From assembly GCA_949841365.1 (NCBI GenBank), contig CATKZI010000003.1, positions 1 to 64,000 of the forward strand: a stretch of 64,000 bases of DNA. Direction: 5' to 3'. The position numbers and the translations under genes were made by a program. The notes under the pieces were generated by a model. The model did no database searches. It was not told the origin of the DNA and was given only the letters and a program-made list of their open reading frames with translations. The stretch comes from an uncultured Candidatus Melainabacteria bacterium. GTDB lineage: Bacteria > Cyanobacteriota > Vampirovibrionia > Gastranaerophilales > Gastranaerophilaceae. Numbering within the stretch: the stretch's first letter is position 1; every line of letters begins with the position of its first letter. Shown here piece after piece: positions 1-7,761 of the stretch.

Positions 1-102
1 ATTGTAACGAAATATTACAAAAATAGAACAAAAAATTAAAGAAAAATTGAAAGTGTGCCGTAATAAAAGACATAAGGAAACAAGGACGAAAGGAAGCCAA
101 TT

Positions 103-1287
103 ATGGGTATGGCAGCATCGCAGGCACGCTTTTTAGGCTTAACTGCAAGGAAAACAAACGTAGAATATGAAGGACAACAGATTAACCAACAGAGAACAAC
201 TTTGTCCAACCAAACTGCTAACTACTACAACCAATTGCTTGGTATGGCTGTTCCTGTTCCTCCTTCTGTCGCTGATTACACTAAAACAGTTTACACATTT
301 GAAGACGGTTCATTAACAAACTCTATTTCTTCAATGATTGCACAACAAAACGGCGAATACTTAATCAGCTATACTTCTAGCTGGGTAGATGATTTTGCAG
401 CTGTTTCTGCGGCTCAATCTATCGTTACTAAAACAGACAATAATAAAAAGAATGAAGAATTAGTTGCTACTGACTTTAAAGTTGGCGCTAAAACTCTCAG
501 AAATATGAAAGATGCTATCACTTTCAAATATACAAAAGCTGATGGAACTGAAGTTAAAGGTTTAAAATATTCTAAAGCTGATGGTTATTATACAGAAGAT
601 AAAGATGGCAATAAAACAAAAGTTACTTTCGCTGATGGTGATAAAACTCCGGAAGTAGAATTTGAAGATGAATACTTAAAAACACTATCTGCTGACCAAA
701 TTGAACAACTTCAAGAAGAAGAAAAAAATTATATCGCAATCTTGAAAAAACAATATGGCGGAACTGATGATGACTGGGCTGTACGTTATGTACAAAATAC
801 ATCTACAGGAACATGGTCTCCATATTTTACGAAGATGAGCGTATTAAAATCTAAAGATACAGTTTACTCTGACACAGGATCTTCATTAAGTAACATTCCG
901 ATGTACACAATCGGTTCGGCTCAAAAAACTGAAGAAGTTAAGGGTATTACTGCTAGATTTGAACAAGATGCTACAGGTCGTTTAATCAGTGTTACATTAA
1001 AACCGGGTAAAGAAGATGAAGTGACTTATGCGGTTACTACTAACACTTTAACAGATCAGGCTAAATACGACGATGCGATGAACCAATATGAATATGATAA
1101 GTATCAATATGATCAATCTATTCAGGAAATCAACGCTAAAATCGAAATTATTCAATCTGAAGATAAAAACCTTGAATTACGTTTGAAACAGTTAGATACT
1201 GAACAAGATGCTATCCAGACTGAAATGGATGCAGTTCAGAAAGTTATTGAAAAGAACACTGAATCGACATTCAAAACATTCGGGTAA
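103..1287 (+). CDS. Uncharacterised protein with C-terminal coiled coil
   Basis: I do not recognise a named family for this 394-residue protein. The first 60 residues are polar and Gln/Asn-rich (MGMAASQARFLGLTARKTN), with no signal peptide or membrane segment. The middle is rich in Lys, Asp and Thr. Residues about 325-390 form an obvious Tyr/Gln/Glu/Lys coiled coil. A Shine-Dalgarno AAGGA lies 7-8 nt before the chosen ATG; a second ATG two codons later is possible. The N-terminal and C-terminal helical regions around a variable centre recall filament or hook-type proteins, but that is only a resemblance. The stop codon runs directly into a GC-rich structured 3' region. Confidence 0.75.
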   Translation: MGMAASQARFLGLTARKTNVEYEGQQINQQRTTLSNQTANYYNQLLGMAVPVPPSVADYTKTVYTFEDGSLTNSISSMIAQQNGEYLISYTSSWVDDFAAVSAAQSIVTKTDNNKKNEELVATDFKVGAKTLRNMKDAITFKYTKADGTEVKGLKYSKADGYYTEDKDGNKTKVTFADGDKTPEVEFEDEYLKTLSADQIEQLQEEEKNYIAILKKQYGGTDDDWAVRYVQNTSTGTWSPYFTKMSVLKSKDTVYSDTGSSLSNIPMYTIGSAQKTEEVKGITARFEQDATGRLISVTLKPGKEDEVTYAVTTNTLTDQAKYDDAMNQYEYDKYQYDQSIQEINAKIEIIQSEDKNLELRLKQLDTEQDAIQTEMDAVQKVIEKNTESTFKTFG

Positions 1288-1480
1288 GCGCGAGCGAGCT
1301 GAGGGCGCAGGCTGGAGTTGGCTTTGCGAAGGCAAAGACAAGCAGAGCCGGAGACCCGTTAATAGCGAGCGAGTAAGACGGAACATAGCCGTTCCTTAAA
1401 AAACTTTACGAAGCATTTTGCTTCATTACATATTTTTGTTTCCTTTCCCTTTTTAAACGACTTGATGTCGTTTTTTTTTT
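1288..1480 (+). other. GC-rich structured 3' UTR or small RNA candidate
   Basis: About 110 bases after the stop codon are much richer in G+C than anything nearby and contain stacked hairpins. These are CTTTGC-GAAG-GCAAAG at 1322-1337, GGAAC/GTTCC at 1380-1395 and GAAGCA/TGCTTC at 1410-1424. They are followed by a clean intrinsic terminator at 1455-1480. There is no tRNA, SRP or RNase P signature. A structured 3' UTR, a 3'-UTR-derived small RNA or a mobile palindromic repeat would all fit. Open reading frames across it look like shadows. Confidence 0.4.
1455..1480 (+). terminator. Intrinsic terminator after the 103-1287 gene
   Basis: A perfect AAACGAC/GTCGTTT stem with a five-base loop is followed by an unbroken T run to position 1480. 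It ends the transcript of the upstream gene and its structured 3' region, 25 bases before the next gene's ribosome-binding site. Confidence 0.85.
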
Positions 1481-1510
1481 GCTGTAAATTAATAAAAAAG
1501 GAGAATGGTT

Positions 1511-2752
1511 ATGGGACAAACTTTAGCTGAAAAAATAATTTCTGAACATGCAGGAAAAGCAGTAAAAGCGGGAGAACTAGTTATTGCAAATGTTGATGTT
1601 ACTGCGGTTCAAGATGGAACAGGCCCTTTGACCGTTCAGGAATTTAAGAAACTTGGCAAAGATAAATTAAACAATCCTGAAAGAACCATTCTTTTCATTG
1701 ACCATGCTTCTCCAAGTCCGAGAAAAGAATTATCAAATACACATACTGTTTTAAGGGATTTTTCAAAAGAGTATGGCGCTGTTTTATCTGATGTTGGAGC
1801 GGGTGTTTGCCACCAAAGGCTTATTGAAACTTTTGTAAACCCTTGTGAAATCTTGGTTGGTGCTGATTCTCACACTTGCACATCTGGGGCTCTCGGAGCG
1901 TTTGCAACTGGTATGGGCTCAACTGATATTGCAGTTGCTATGGCACTCGGCAAAACTTGGTTGAAAGTTCCTGCGACTTTTAAAATTGAGGTTACTGGAA
2001 AATTCAAAGAAGGAATTTGTTCTAAAGATTTAATGCTTCATCTTATCGGTATGATAGGAGCAGACGGAGCTACATACAAGGCTTTGGAATTTTGCGGCGA
2101 TACAATTGAAAATATGGAAATGTCTGAACGCTTTACATTAGCAAATATGGCTGTTGAAGCTGGTGCTAAAGCCGGTTTATTCGTAGCAGACGAAAAAACA
2201 AGAGAATTTCTAAAATCGCGCGGACGCGAGGATAAATTCAGAACATTAAAACCTGACAGTGATGCAATTTATGAACGAATAATCAAGATTAATGCAGAGG
2301 ATGTTAAACATACAGTTTCTTGTCCTCATACAGTTGATAACACCAAAACTGTTGATGAATTGAAAGATGTAAAAGTTGATCAAGTATTTGTTGGAACTTG
2401 TACAAACGGCAGAATTGAGGATTTACGTGTAGTTGCAAACATTTTAAAAGGGAAAAAGGTAAATCCTAATGTAAGAATGTTAATTTGTCCTGCTTCAAAA
2501 GATGTTTATTTACTGGCTTTGGCTGAAGGATTAATTACAACTTTTGTGGAAGCAAATGCTGCAATATTACCTCCGGGATGCGGACCTTGTGTTGGAGTAC
2601 ATGCGGGAACATTAGCTGACGGAGAAGTTTGTCTTGCAACACAAAACAGAAATTTCCAAGGCAGAATGGGAAATGTTGAAGGATTTATTTATCTTGCATC
2701 ACCTTATGTTGCTGCTTATACTGCCTTAAACGGCTTTATTTCTGCTTCTTAA
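1511..2752 (+). CDS. leuC: 3-isopropylmalate dehydratase large subunit / aconitase-family hydratase
   Basis: This is the large subunit of the aconitase superfamily (LeuC/HacA type), about 413 residues and usual in length for the compact form. It would isomerise 2- to 3-isopropylmalate in leucine synthesis, or a homologous substrate, using a 4Fe-4S cluster. The cluster cysteines are visible at C297 (GTCTNG) and at C357 and C360 (PPGCGPCVG). The ATG at 1511 is chosen because GGAG at 1500-1503 is seven bases upstream; the ATG at 1505 would be only one base from it. No small subunit (leuD) is in the window. An NAD-type isocitrate dehydrogenase lies 47 kb away, so an aconitase-like role is not excluded. 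Confidence 0.85.
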   Translation: MGQTLAEKIISEHAGKAVKAGELVIANVDVTAVQDGTGPLTVQEFKKLGKDKLNNPERTILFIDHASPSPRKELSNTHTVLRDFSKEYGAVLSDVGAGVCHQRLIETFVNPCEILVGADSHTCTSGALGAFATGMGSTDIAVAMALGKTWLKVPATFKIEVTGKFKEGICSKDLMLHLIGMIGADGATYKALEFCGDTIENMEMSERFTLANMAVEAGAKAGLFVADEKTREFLKSRGREDKFRTLKPDSDAIYERIIKINAEDVKHTVSCPHTVDNTKTVDELKDVKVDQVFVGTCTNGRIEDLRVVANILKGKKVNPNVRMLICPASKDVYLLALAEGLITTFVEANAAILPPGCGPCVGVHAGTLADGEVCLATQNRNFQGRMGNVEGFIYLASPYVAAYTALNGFISAS

Positions 2753-2795
2753 ATAAAAAATATAAACAATTGACTATGTAGCAAAGTATGAGTAT

Positions 2796-2833
2796 TTCTC
2801 CTTAAACTTTACTTACTATAAATGTAAGGAGAA
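2796..2833 (+). promoter_or_regulatory. Inverted repeat covering the sigma-factor ribosome-binding site
   Basis: TTCTCCTTA at 2796-2804 is an exact reverse complement of TAAGGAGAA at 2825-2833, which is the Shine-Dalgarno of the sigma gene starting at 2838. The loop is 20 bases. If transcription starts upstream of 2796, for example by read-through from leuC, the ribosome-binding site would be sequestered. A -10-like TATAAA inside the loop would instead give a transcript lacking the 5' arm. Confidence 0.4.
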
Positions 2834-2837
2834 GTTT

Positions 2838-3431
2838 ATGACAGATGCAAGGTTGCAATACAAAAAAATGTCATTAGAAGAACTTGTAGTGCTTTCTCAG
2901 CAAAATGATTTTAAAGCACTGGAAGAACTTATAAAGCGTGAGCAAAAAAATGTTTACGCATCATTTTCATACTTAAGTCGAAATGGTGAAAATGTCTCCG
3001 ATTTAACTCAGGAAGCACTTCTTAGAATTGCAAAAAATATTCAGCATCTTAAAAATCCAAAATTGTACAAAAGTTGGCAAAATCAGATTGTAACAAATTT
3101 ATTTTATGATGAGCTTAGAAAATCGCAAAGAAAGGCCGACACAGTGTCACTTGATGAAGAAAAAGAAGATACACCTTCAATAAAACAACAATTATTGGAC
3201 AAAAAATGTAAACCTCATGAAAAATGTATTTCCGGAGAACTCGAAAAAATAATTAAAAATGCAATACTTTCACTACCCGAACAATTTAGAATTGCTATTG
3301 TTTTAAGGGAATTTCAGGGATTAAGTTATGAAGAAATAGCAGATGCGACACATTCCAGTATCGGAACGGTTAAATCCAGAATTGCCAGAGCAAGAGGGAA
3401 GCTGCAAGAAGATTTAAAAGCTTATATTTAA
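2838..3431 (+). CDS. ECF-type RNA polymerase sigma factor
   Basis: This 197-residue alternative sigma factor directs RNA polymerase to a special promoter set. Region 2 lies at about residues 15-95 (DLTQEALLRIAKNI, then KSWQNQIVTNLFYDELRK). Region 4 lies at about 140-190, with the helix-turn-helix LSYEEIADATHSSIGTVKSR. Regions 3 and 1 are absent, as is usual for ECF factors. It is followed 10 bases later by a zinc-finger anti-sigma gene, so the two form a regulatory pair. The strong AAGGAG ribosome-binding site may be masked by an upstream complement (2796-2833). Confidence 0.93.
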   Translation: MTDARLQYKKMSLEELVVLSQQNDFKALEELIKREQKNVYASFSYLSRNGENVSDLTQEALLRIAKNIQHLKNPKLYKSWQNQIVTNLFYDELRKSQRKADTVSLDEEKEDTPSIKQQLLDKKCKPHEKCISGELEKIIKNAILSLPEQFRIAIVLREFQGLSYEEIADATHSSIGTVKSRIARARGKLQEDLKAYI

Positions 3432-3441
3432 GGAGAAATCA

Positions 3442-3978
3442 ATGCAATATAACTTATCATGTGAACAAGTAACTGCACTATTAACATTTTATGCAGAAGA
3501 AAAATTGAGCGCAAAACTTTCAAGCTACGTAAAAGCTCATCTTGAAAACTGTCCGGAATGCAGAGAAAAATATATTCAATTGCAAAATATATTAAAACGA
3601 TTTAACGAAATACAAAATGAAGAAATTGCAAATCCATATGTTACAAAACAATATGAGGATTTTAAATTAAATCTATCAGCTTATGTTGACAACGAGCTTG
3701 ATGATTTGGAAAATATAAAAATCAAAAAGATAGCAATTTCAAATCCGCTTGCAAGACAGGATTTGGAAGACATATATACATATAAAAAATTACTTCATAC
3801 TTCATTTGAAAAAACAAAGAATGAACTTAAAACTGACTATTCAAAATCAGTAATTTGCCAGCTACAAGAGGAATGTTCTGAAAACCAAAAACTTGATCCT
3901 TTTTTAAAGATTACTGCAATATTTTTTGCAATGATAAGCTGTATAGTTGCGGGAATAATATCAATTTTATACTTTTAA
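3442..3978 (+). CDS. Membrane-anchored zinc-finger anti-sigma factor
   Basis: This 178-residue protein would hold the preceding ECF sigma factor inactive at the membrane. The N-terminal zf-HC2 motif is clear: HLENCPECREKYIQL gives His-x3-Cys-x2-Cys. One membrane helix lies at about residues 155-177, followed by only a residue or two outside. A second, zinc-less LSAYVDNELDD stretch at about 85-97 resembles another anti-sigma helix. The short extracytoplasmic tail leaves little room for a sensor. The gene overlaps the convergent minus-strand gene by 12 bases at the 3' end. Confidence 0.85.
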   Translation: MQYNLSCEQVTALLTFYAEEKLSAKLSSYVKAHLENCPECREKYIQLQNILKRFNEIQNEEIANPYVTKQYEDFKLNLSAYVDNELDDLENIKIKKIAISNPLARQDLEDIYTYKKLLHTSFEKTKNELKTDYSKSVICQLQEECSENQKLDPFLKITAIFFAMISCIVAGIISILYF

Positions 3979-4566
3979 ACCTGATGAATACTTAATTGAA
4001 GAAAGTTTCTGATATTGAGCCATAGAAATACCTCTCGGAGCAGCTAATTGAGTATTATGCATGCGTTCTAATGCTTGTTTTTGTTTTTTGGAAGCATATT
4101 GGTTACGTAAAATCGGTGTAACAATGTTGCAGGAAATAATTGAACCGATTGTACTTGCAATAACATCAACACCGTTTTTGAAAGGTTTATAACCTTCGGG
4201 AACATTTTTAAGATCTCCGATATTAAAATCAAGTTTGCCTATTTTCTTGAGATCCTCTTTTGAAAGCGCATTTTTAATTCCTTTTGTTGTTAATTTACCT
4301 GTTGAAACAAGTTTTGATGCTACATTTTTGAAAGAACTTGTAATCAAATAGAAAGATGCAATATTAATTCCTGCATCTGCAATTTCTTGAGGAATTAAGA
4401 AACTTTTCTGTTCTGGAGAAATTTTATCGTTAAATACAACAGCGCTGACCTGAGCAAGTGATGATAAAATCCAGCCTAAAACACCTGTGTGAACAAGCAT
4501 TTTGCCCGGATTTTCGCCGTAGTTTTTGTATAATGATGATTTAAAGTTGGAGAATAAATTAGCCAT
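3967..4566 (-). CDS. Uncharacterised small membrane protein
   Basis: This is a 199-residue protein with hydrophobic stretches at about 25-45 (TGVLGWILSSLAQVSAVVF), 70-85 and 145-165. There is no signal peptide and no known family. The ATG at 4566 follows GGGGG by a good distance; an in-frame ATG at 4584 has no ribosome-binding site. The start overlaps the end of the upstream gene by eight bases, so the two are translationally coupled and probably act together. Function unknown. Confidence 0.75.
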   Translation of the reverse strand: MANLFSNFKSSLYKNYGENPGKMLVHTGVLGWILSSLAQVSAVVFNDKISPEQKSFLIPQEIADAGINIASFYLITSSFKNVASKLVSTGKLTTKGIKNALSKEDLKKIGKLDFNIGDLKNVPEGYKPFKNGVDVIASTIGSIISCNIVTPILRNQYASKKQKQALERMHNTQLAAPRGISMAQYQKLSSIKYSSGLKV

Positions 4567-5137
4567 TATTTCCCCCTTTTGCATCTTCCTGTTTTTTAAT
4601 TAAGGCATTAGTCAAAAATTTAGTTAACGGGGCGTCTATTAAGAAATTAGTAAACATCATAACAAGAAGGGCAACAACTGTTCCCATTGCGTTGCGATAC
4701 TGCATAAAGGCGTCTGTATTTGTTTTAGTAATATCCTTTGGCGTAAAGAAAGATTTCCATTTCGGTACATTCGCACCTCTTGGCTGTGACATAGCTTTAA
4801 TAGCTTTAATACAACCTTTTCTTATTGCAAAGCCTGTTGCAGTTCCTGCAATAATTTTAGCAATTGTACGTGCTACAGAAACTTTTCGTGTTTTTTCGTC
4901 AACATTTCTATTATGGGCGTCGATAAATGGTTGTGACATCAAAGCTGATGCCCCTAAAATAAGGCGTTGTTCAGCAGATGAAATTTTTTCACCTGCTTTA
5001 TTAATCCAGTTTGTATTTCCCGAAAGTTCCATATCAGGTACAGCATTCATTGCACGCTGTTTCGCAGAACGCAATGCGCTTGAAATCCCGCCTTGAAACG
5101 AGGGGGAACTTGATTGTATTTTCATGTTAGACGCCAT
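4559..5137 (-). CDS. Uncharacterised membrane protein with N-terminal SFxG motif
   Basis: The protein is about 192 residues, beginning MASNMKIQSSSPSFQGG. It carries the (N/S)F-x-G motif at residues 13-16 that recurs at the N terminus of four other proteins in this window. Hydrophobic helices lie near residues 95-115 and 155-180 (VVALLVMMFTNFLIDAPL). The ATG at 5137 is chosen over the TTG at 5149 and the ATG at 5125 because a GGG-rich stretch precedes it. It is the first gene of a two-gene unit with the overlapping downstream membrane protein. I do not recognise a function. Confidence 0.75.
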   Translation of the reverse strand: MASNMKIQSSSPSFQGGISSALRSAKQRAMNAVPDMELSGNTNWINKAGEKISSAEQRLILGASALMSQPFIDAHNRNVDEKTRKVSVARTIAKIIAGTATGFAIRKGCIKAIKAMSQPRGANVPKWKSFFTPKDITKTNTDAFMQYRNAMGTVVALLVMMFTNFLIDAPLTKFLTNALIKKQEDAKGGNNG

Positions 5138-5215
5138 ATTTCTACCCAAGTCAATAAAGACAATGAAGCTTAATAATTGCTCGTAACATGTAATATATTA
5201 CAAAAATTTTACAAT

Positions 5216-6451
5216 TTAAAGTATTGCACCTTTGGGTACAACAGTAACTCCGTTAGGTGAAACATGGAAACCGCGTTTTTCGTCTTCTTCTCGATTAAAA
5301 CCTATTCTTGAATTTGGCGGAACAACTACGTTTTTATCAATAATTGCACGCTTAATCTTAGAATATCTGCCGATTTCAACATTTTCCATCAAAATACTTT
5401 CGGAAATTTGAGAGAAACTGTTTACCTTAACTTTCGGTGACAAAATACAACGTGACAAACCTGCCCCTGATACAATACAACCCTCAGATACCATAGAGTT
5501 TGTCGCCATACCTACACGTTCTCCTTCTTCCCAGATGAATTTTGCAGGCGGATAGTTGTAATTGAAAGTTCGCAAAGGCCATTCTTGCGAATACAGATTC
5601 AATTCCGGATCATAATCCAACAAATCCATATTAGCCTGCCAGTAAGCATCAATACTACCTACATCCATCCAATAGCCGCGTTCCTGAGGTGACATACCTT
5701 CAAATGAATTTTCATTAAAGTTATAAATATAAATCTTTTTACCCTCATTCAGAAGCATAGGAATAACATTTTTACCAAAGTCATGGCTCGAAGTTTCGAT
5801 TTTTTCATCACGGGTCAAAGCATCAAGCAAAATATCTTTATTAAAAATATAATTTCCCATTGAAGCAAGACACATATTAGGATTGCCCGGAATAGATTTT
5901 GGTTTATATTGCGGCTTTTCAACAAAAGCAGTTAATTTCCAGTCATCATCAACTTCAATAATCCCAAATTCATGAGCTTCTTCAATCGGAATTGGAATTG
6001 CCGAAATAGATAAATCTGCCCCTTTTGTTTTGTGATAGTCAAGCATTTGTGACACATCCATTTTATAAATATGGTCACCGCCAAATATACAAACATAATC
6101 AGGGTCTTCATCCGTAATATGAAAAACATTCTGATAAATAGCATCAGCCGTTCCTCTGTACCAGTCAGAACCGGTTCTCATCTGCGCAGGACACAAATCA
6201 ACATACTGATTTAAAAACGGTGACAAAGCCCAGCCGCGTGTAATATGTTTATTTAATGAATCTGACTTGTATTGAGTTAAAACTTTAATTTTGAAAAAAC
6301 CCGAGTTAATAAAATTGTTTAATACAAAATCAATAATTCTGTATCTGCCGCCAAACGGTACAGCAGGTTTTGCTCTATCTTTTGTTAAGGGGTAAAGCCT
6401 TTTACCTTCTCCGCCTGCTAAAATCATTACAAGTGCATCTTCAATCGACAT
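5216..6451 (-). CDS. glgC: Glucose-1-phosphate adenylyltransferase (ADP-glucose pyrophosphorylase)
   Basis: GlgC makes ADP-glucose from ATP and glucose-1-phosphate, the committed step of glycogen synthesis. The 411 residues are normal length. The nucleotidyltransferase signature LAGGEGKRLYPLTKDRAKPA is at residues 11-30, followed by FGGRYRIIDF. FGGDHIYKMD is the substrate-binding region, and a left-handed beta-helix fills the C terminus. A strong AAGGAG precedes the start. It is the only glycogen gene in the window and stands alone, with a terminator between it and the oad operon. Confidence 0.97.
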   Translation of the reverse strand: MSIEDALVMILAGGEGKRLYPLTKDRAKPAVPFGGRYRIIDFVLNNFINSGFFKIKVLTQYKSDSLNKHITRGWALSPFLNQYVDLCPAQMRTGSDWYRGTADAIYQNVFHITDEDPDYVCIFGGDHIYKMDVSQMLDYHKTKGADLSISAIPIPIEEAHEFGIIEVDDDWKLTAFVEKPQYKPKSIPGNPNMCLASMGNYIFNKDILLDALTRDEKIETSSHDFGKNVIPMLLNEGKKIYIYNFNENSFEGMSPQERGYWMDVGSIDAYWQANMDLLDYDPELNLYSQEWPLRTFNYNYPPAKFIWEEGERVGMATNSMVSEGCIVSGAGLSRCILSPKVKVNSFSQISESILMENVEIGRYSKIKRAIIDKNVVVPPNSRIGFNREEDEKRGFHVSPNGVTVVPKGAIL

Positions 6452-6540
6452 CTCTTCTCCTTTACTAATAAACCATATAATTATTATATATTAGTAAAAA
6501 AAATAATGCACTAATCCTTTATAATTATTTTTTCAAAAAA

Positions 6541-6563
6541 AAAGCTCCCAATCGGGAGCTTTT
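6541..6563 (-). terminator. Intrinsic terminator of the oad operon
   Basis: AGCTCCC-AATC-GGGAGCT is flanked by A and T runs on both sides, so it can work in both directions. It lies three bases beyond the oadB stop. The same stem and loop, base for base, occurs at 48045-48062. Confidence 0.9.
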
Positions 6564-6565
6564 TT

Positions 6566-7741
6566 CTAACCGCATAATGCAAGCAATATACCTGCCGCAA
6601 CACCCGAACCGATTACACCTGCTACGTTTGGTCCCATAGCGTGCATCAATAAGTAGTTTTGAGGGTTAGCCTCTAAACCGACTTTATTTGCAACACGAGC
6701 TGCCATAGGAACGGCAGAAACACCTGCGGCACCGATTAACGGATTAATTTTAGTTTTTGAGAACAAGTTCATAATTTTAGCAAATATAACACCTGCACCT
6801 GTAGCGAATGAGAATGCCAATATACCTAAGATTAAGATGAACAATGTCTGCAATGTCAAGAACTGGTCTGCTGACAATTTAGAACCTACTGAAAGTCCTA
6901 AGAAAATAGTTACAATGTTAATCAAAGCATTTTGCATTGTATCTGATAATCTGTCAACAACACCGCACTCTTTACATAAGTTACCAAATGTCAATGCACC
7001 AATCAATGGGCAAGCATCAGGTAAGAAAATTATACATAATCCCAAAACAACAAGCGGGAATATGATTTTTTCTCTTTTTGAAACTTCTCTAAGCTGTGAC
7101 ATTTGAATTTCACGTTCAGCTTTAGTAGTTAATAATTTCATAATAGGCGGTTGAATTACAGGAACCAATGCCATATATGAATATGCCGCAACAGCAATTG
7201 CACCCAATAATTCAGGAGCAAGTTTTGAAGTTACATAAATTGATGTCGGGCCATCAGCACCACCGATAATACCGATAGCACCAGATTGCGGTAAAGTAAA
7301 TCCGAATACGCATAACGCAAGTAATAATGCACCAAAAATACCAAACTGTGCCGCACCGCCTAATAATGCTGTTTTGGGGTTAGCAATCAACGGACCGAAG
7401 TCAGTCATTGCACCTACACCCATAAAGATAATCAACGGGAACAATCCCTGATGAATACCTGCTTCATAAATAATTCCCAAAAATCCATGCGGACCTGCAA
7501 TATCTGCAACAGGAATATTTGATAACAAACCACCGAAAGCAATCGGAACTAACAATAGCGGTTCGTATTGTTTTTTAATCCCAAGCCACAAAAGGAAACA
7601 GCAGATTACAAGCATAATCGGCGAACCGAATTGATGCAGGAATTGCTCAAATCCGTTTGTGATATTAGGGTCAACAGGTTGTACAAAGTTTGCAATACCT
7701 GTAGATTCCCATAATTTCATTAAACTGTCTTGTATGTTCAT
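6566..7741 (-). CDS. oadB: Oxaloacetate decarboxylase Na+ pump, beta (membrane) subunit
   Basis: The beta subunit is the integral membrane part that decarboxylates carboxybiotin and moves Na+ outward. The 391 residues form about ten membrane helices. The family signature [10 protein letters not shown] is at about residues 158-167, carrying the Asp implicated in sodium transport; [17 protein letters not shown] follows. Other Na+-pumping decarboxylases (methylmalonyl-CoA, glutaconyl-CoA) share this subunit, so assignment to oxaloacetate rests on the adjacent alpha subunit. It is the last gene of birA-oadG-oadA-oadB, 20 bases after oadA. Confidence 0.93.
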   Translation of the reverse strand: MNIQDSLMKLWESTGIANFVQPVDPNITNGFEQFLHQFGSPIMLVICCFLLWLGIKKQYEPLLLVPIAFGGLLSNIPVADIAGPHGFLGIIYEAGIHQGLFPLIIFMGVGAMTDFGPLIANPKTALLGGAAQFGIFGALLLALCVFGFTLPQSGAIGIIGGADGPTSIYVTSKLAPELLGAIAVAAYSYMALVPVIQPPIMKLLTTKAEREIQMSQLREVSKREKIIFPLVVLGLCIIFLPDACPLIGALTFGNLCKECGVVDRLSDTMQNALINIVTIFLGLSVGSKLSADQFLTLQTLFILILGILAFSFATGAGVIFAKIMNLFSKTKINPLIGAAGVSAVPMAARVANKVGLEANPQNYLLMHAMGPNVAGVIGSGVAAGILLALCG

Positions 7742-7761
7742 TTTTCATTTTCCTTTTTTAA

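Noticed and set aside
1208-1399. 63-codon ORF over the GC-rich 3' region
   Set aside because: Mostly overlaps the upstream gene in another frame; Arg-rich translation from a structured GC segment, no start signal.
1288-1400. tRNA, 4.5S RNA or RNase P RNA
   Set aside because: No T-loop GTTCGA, no SRP tetraloop region and no RNase P core; only generic hairpins.
4692-5096. 134-codon plus-strand ORF opposite the 4559-5137 gene
   Set aside because: Lies entirely antisense to a gene with a ribosome-binding site and a recognisable N-terminal motif; no start signal of its own.
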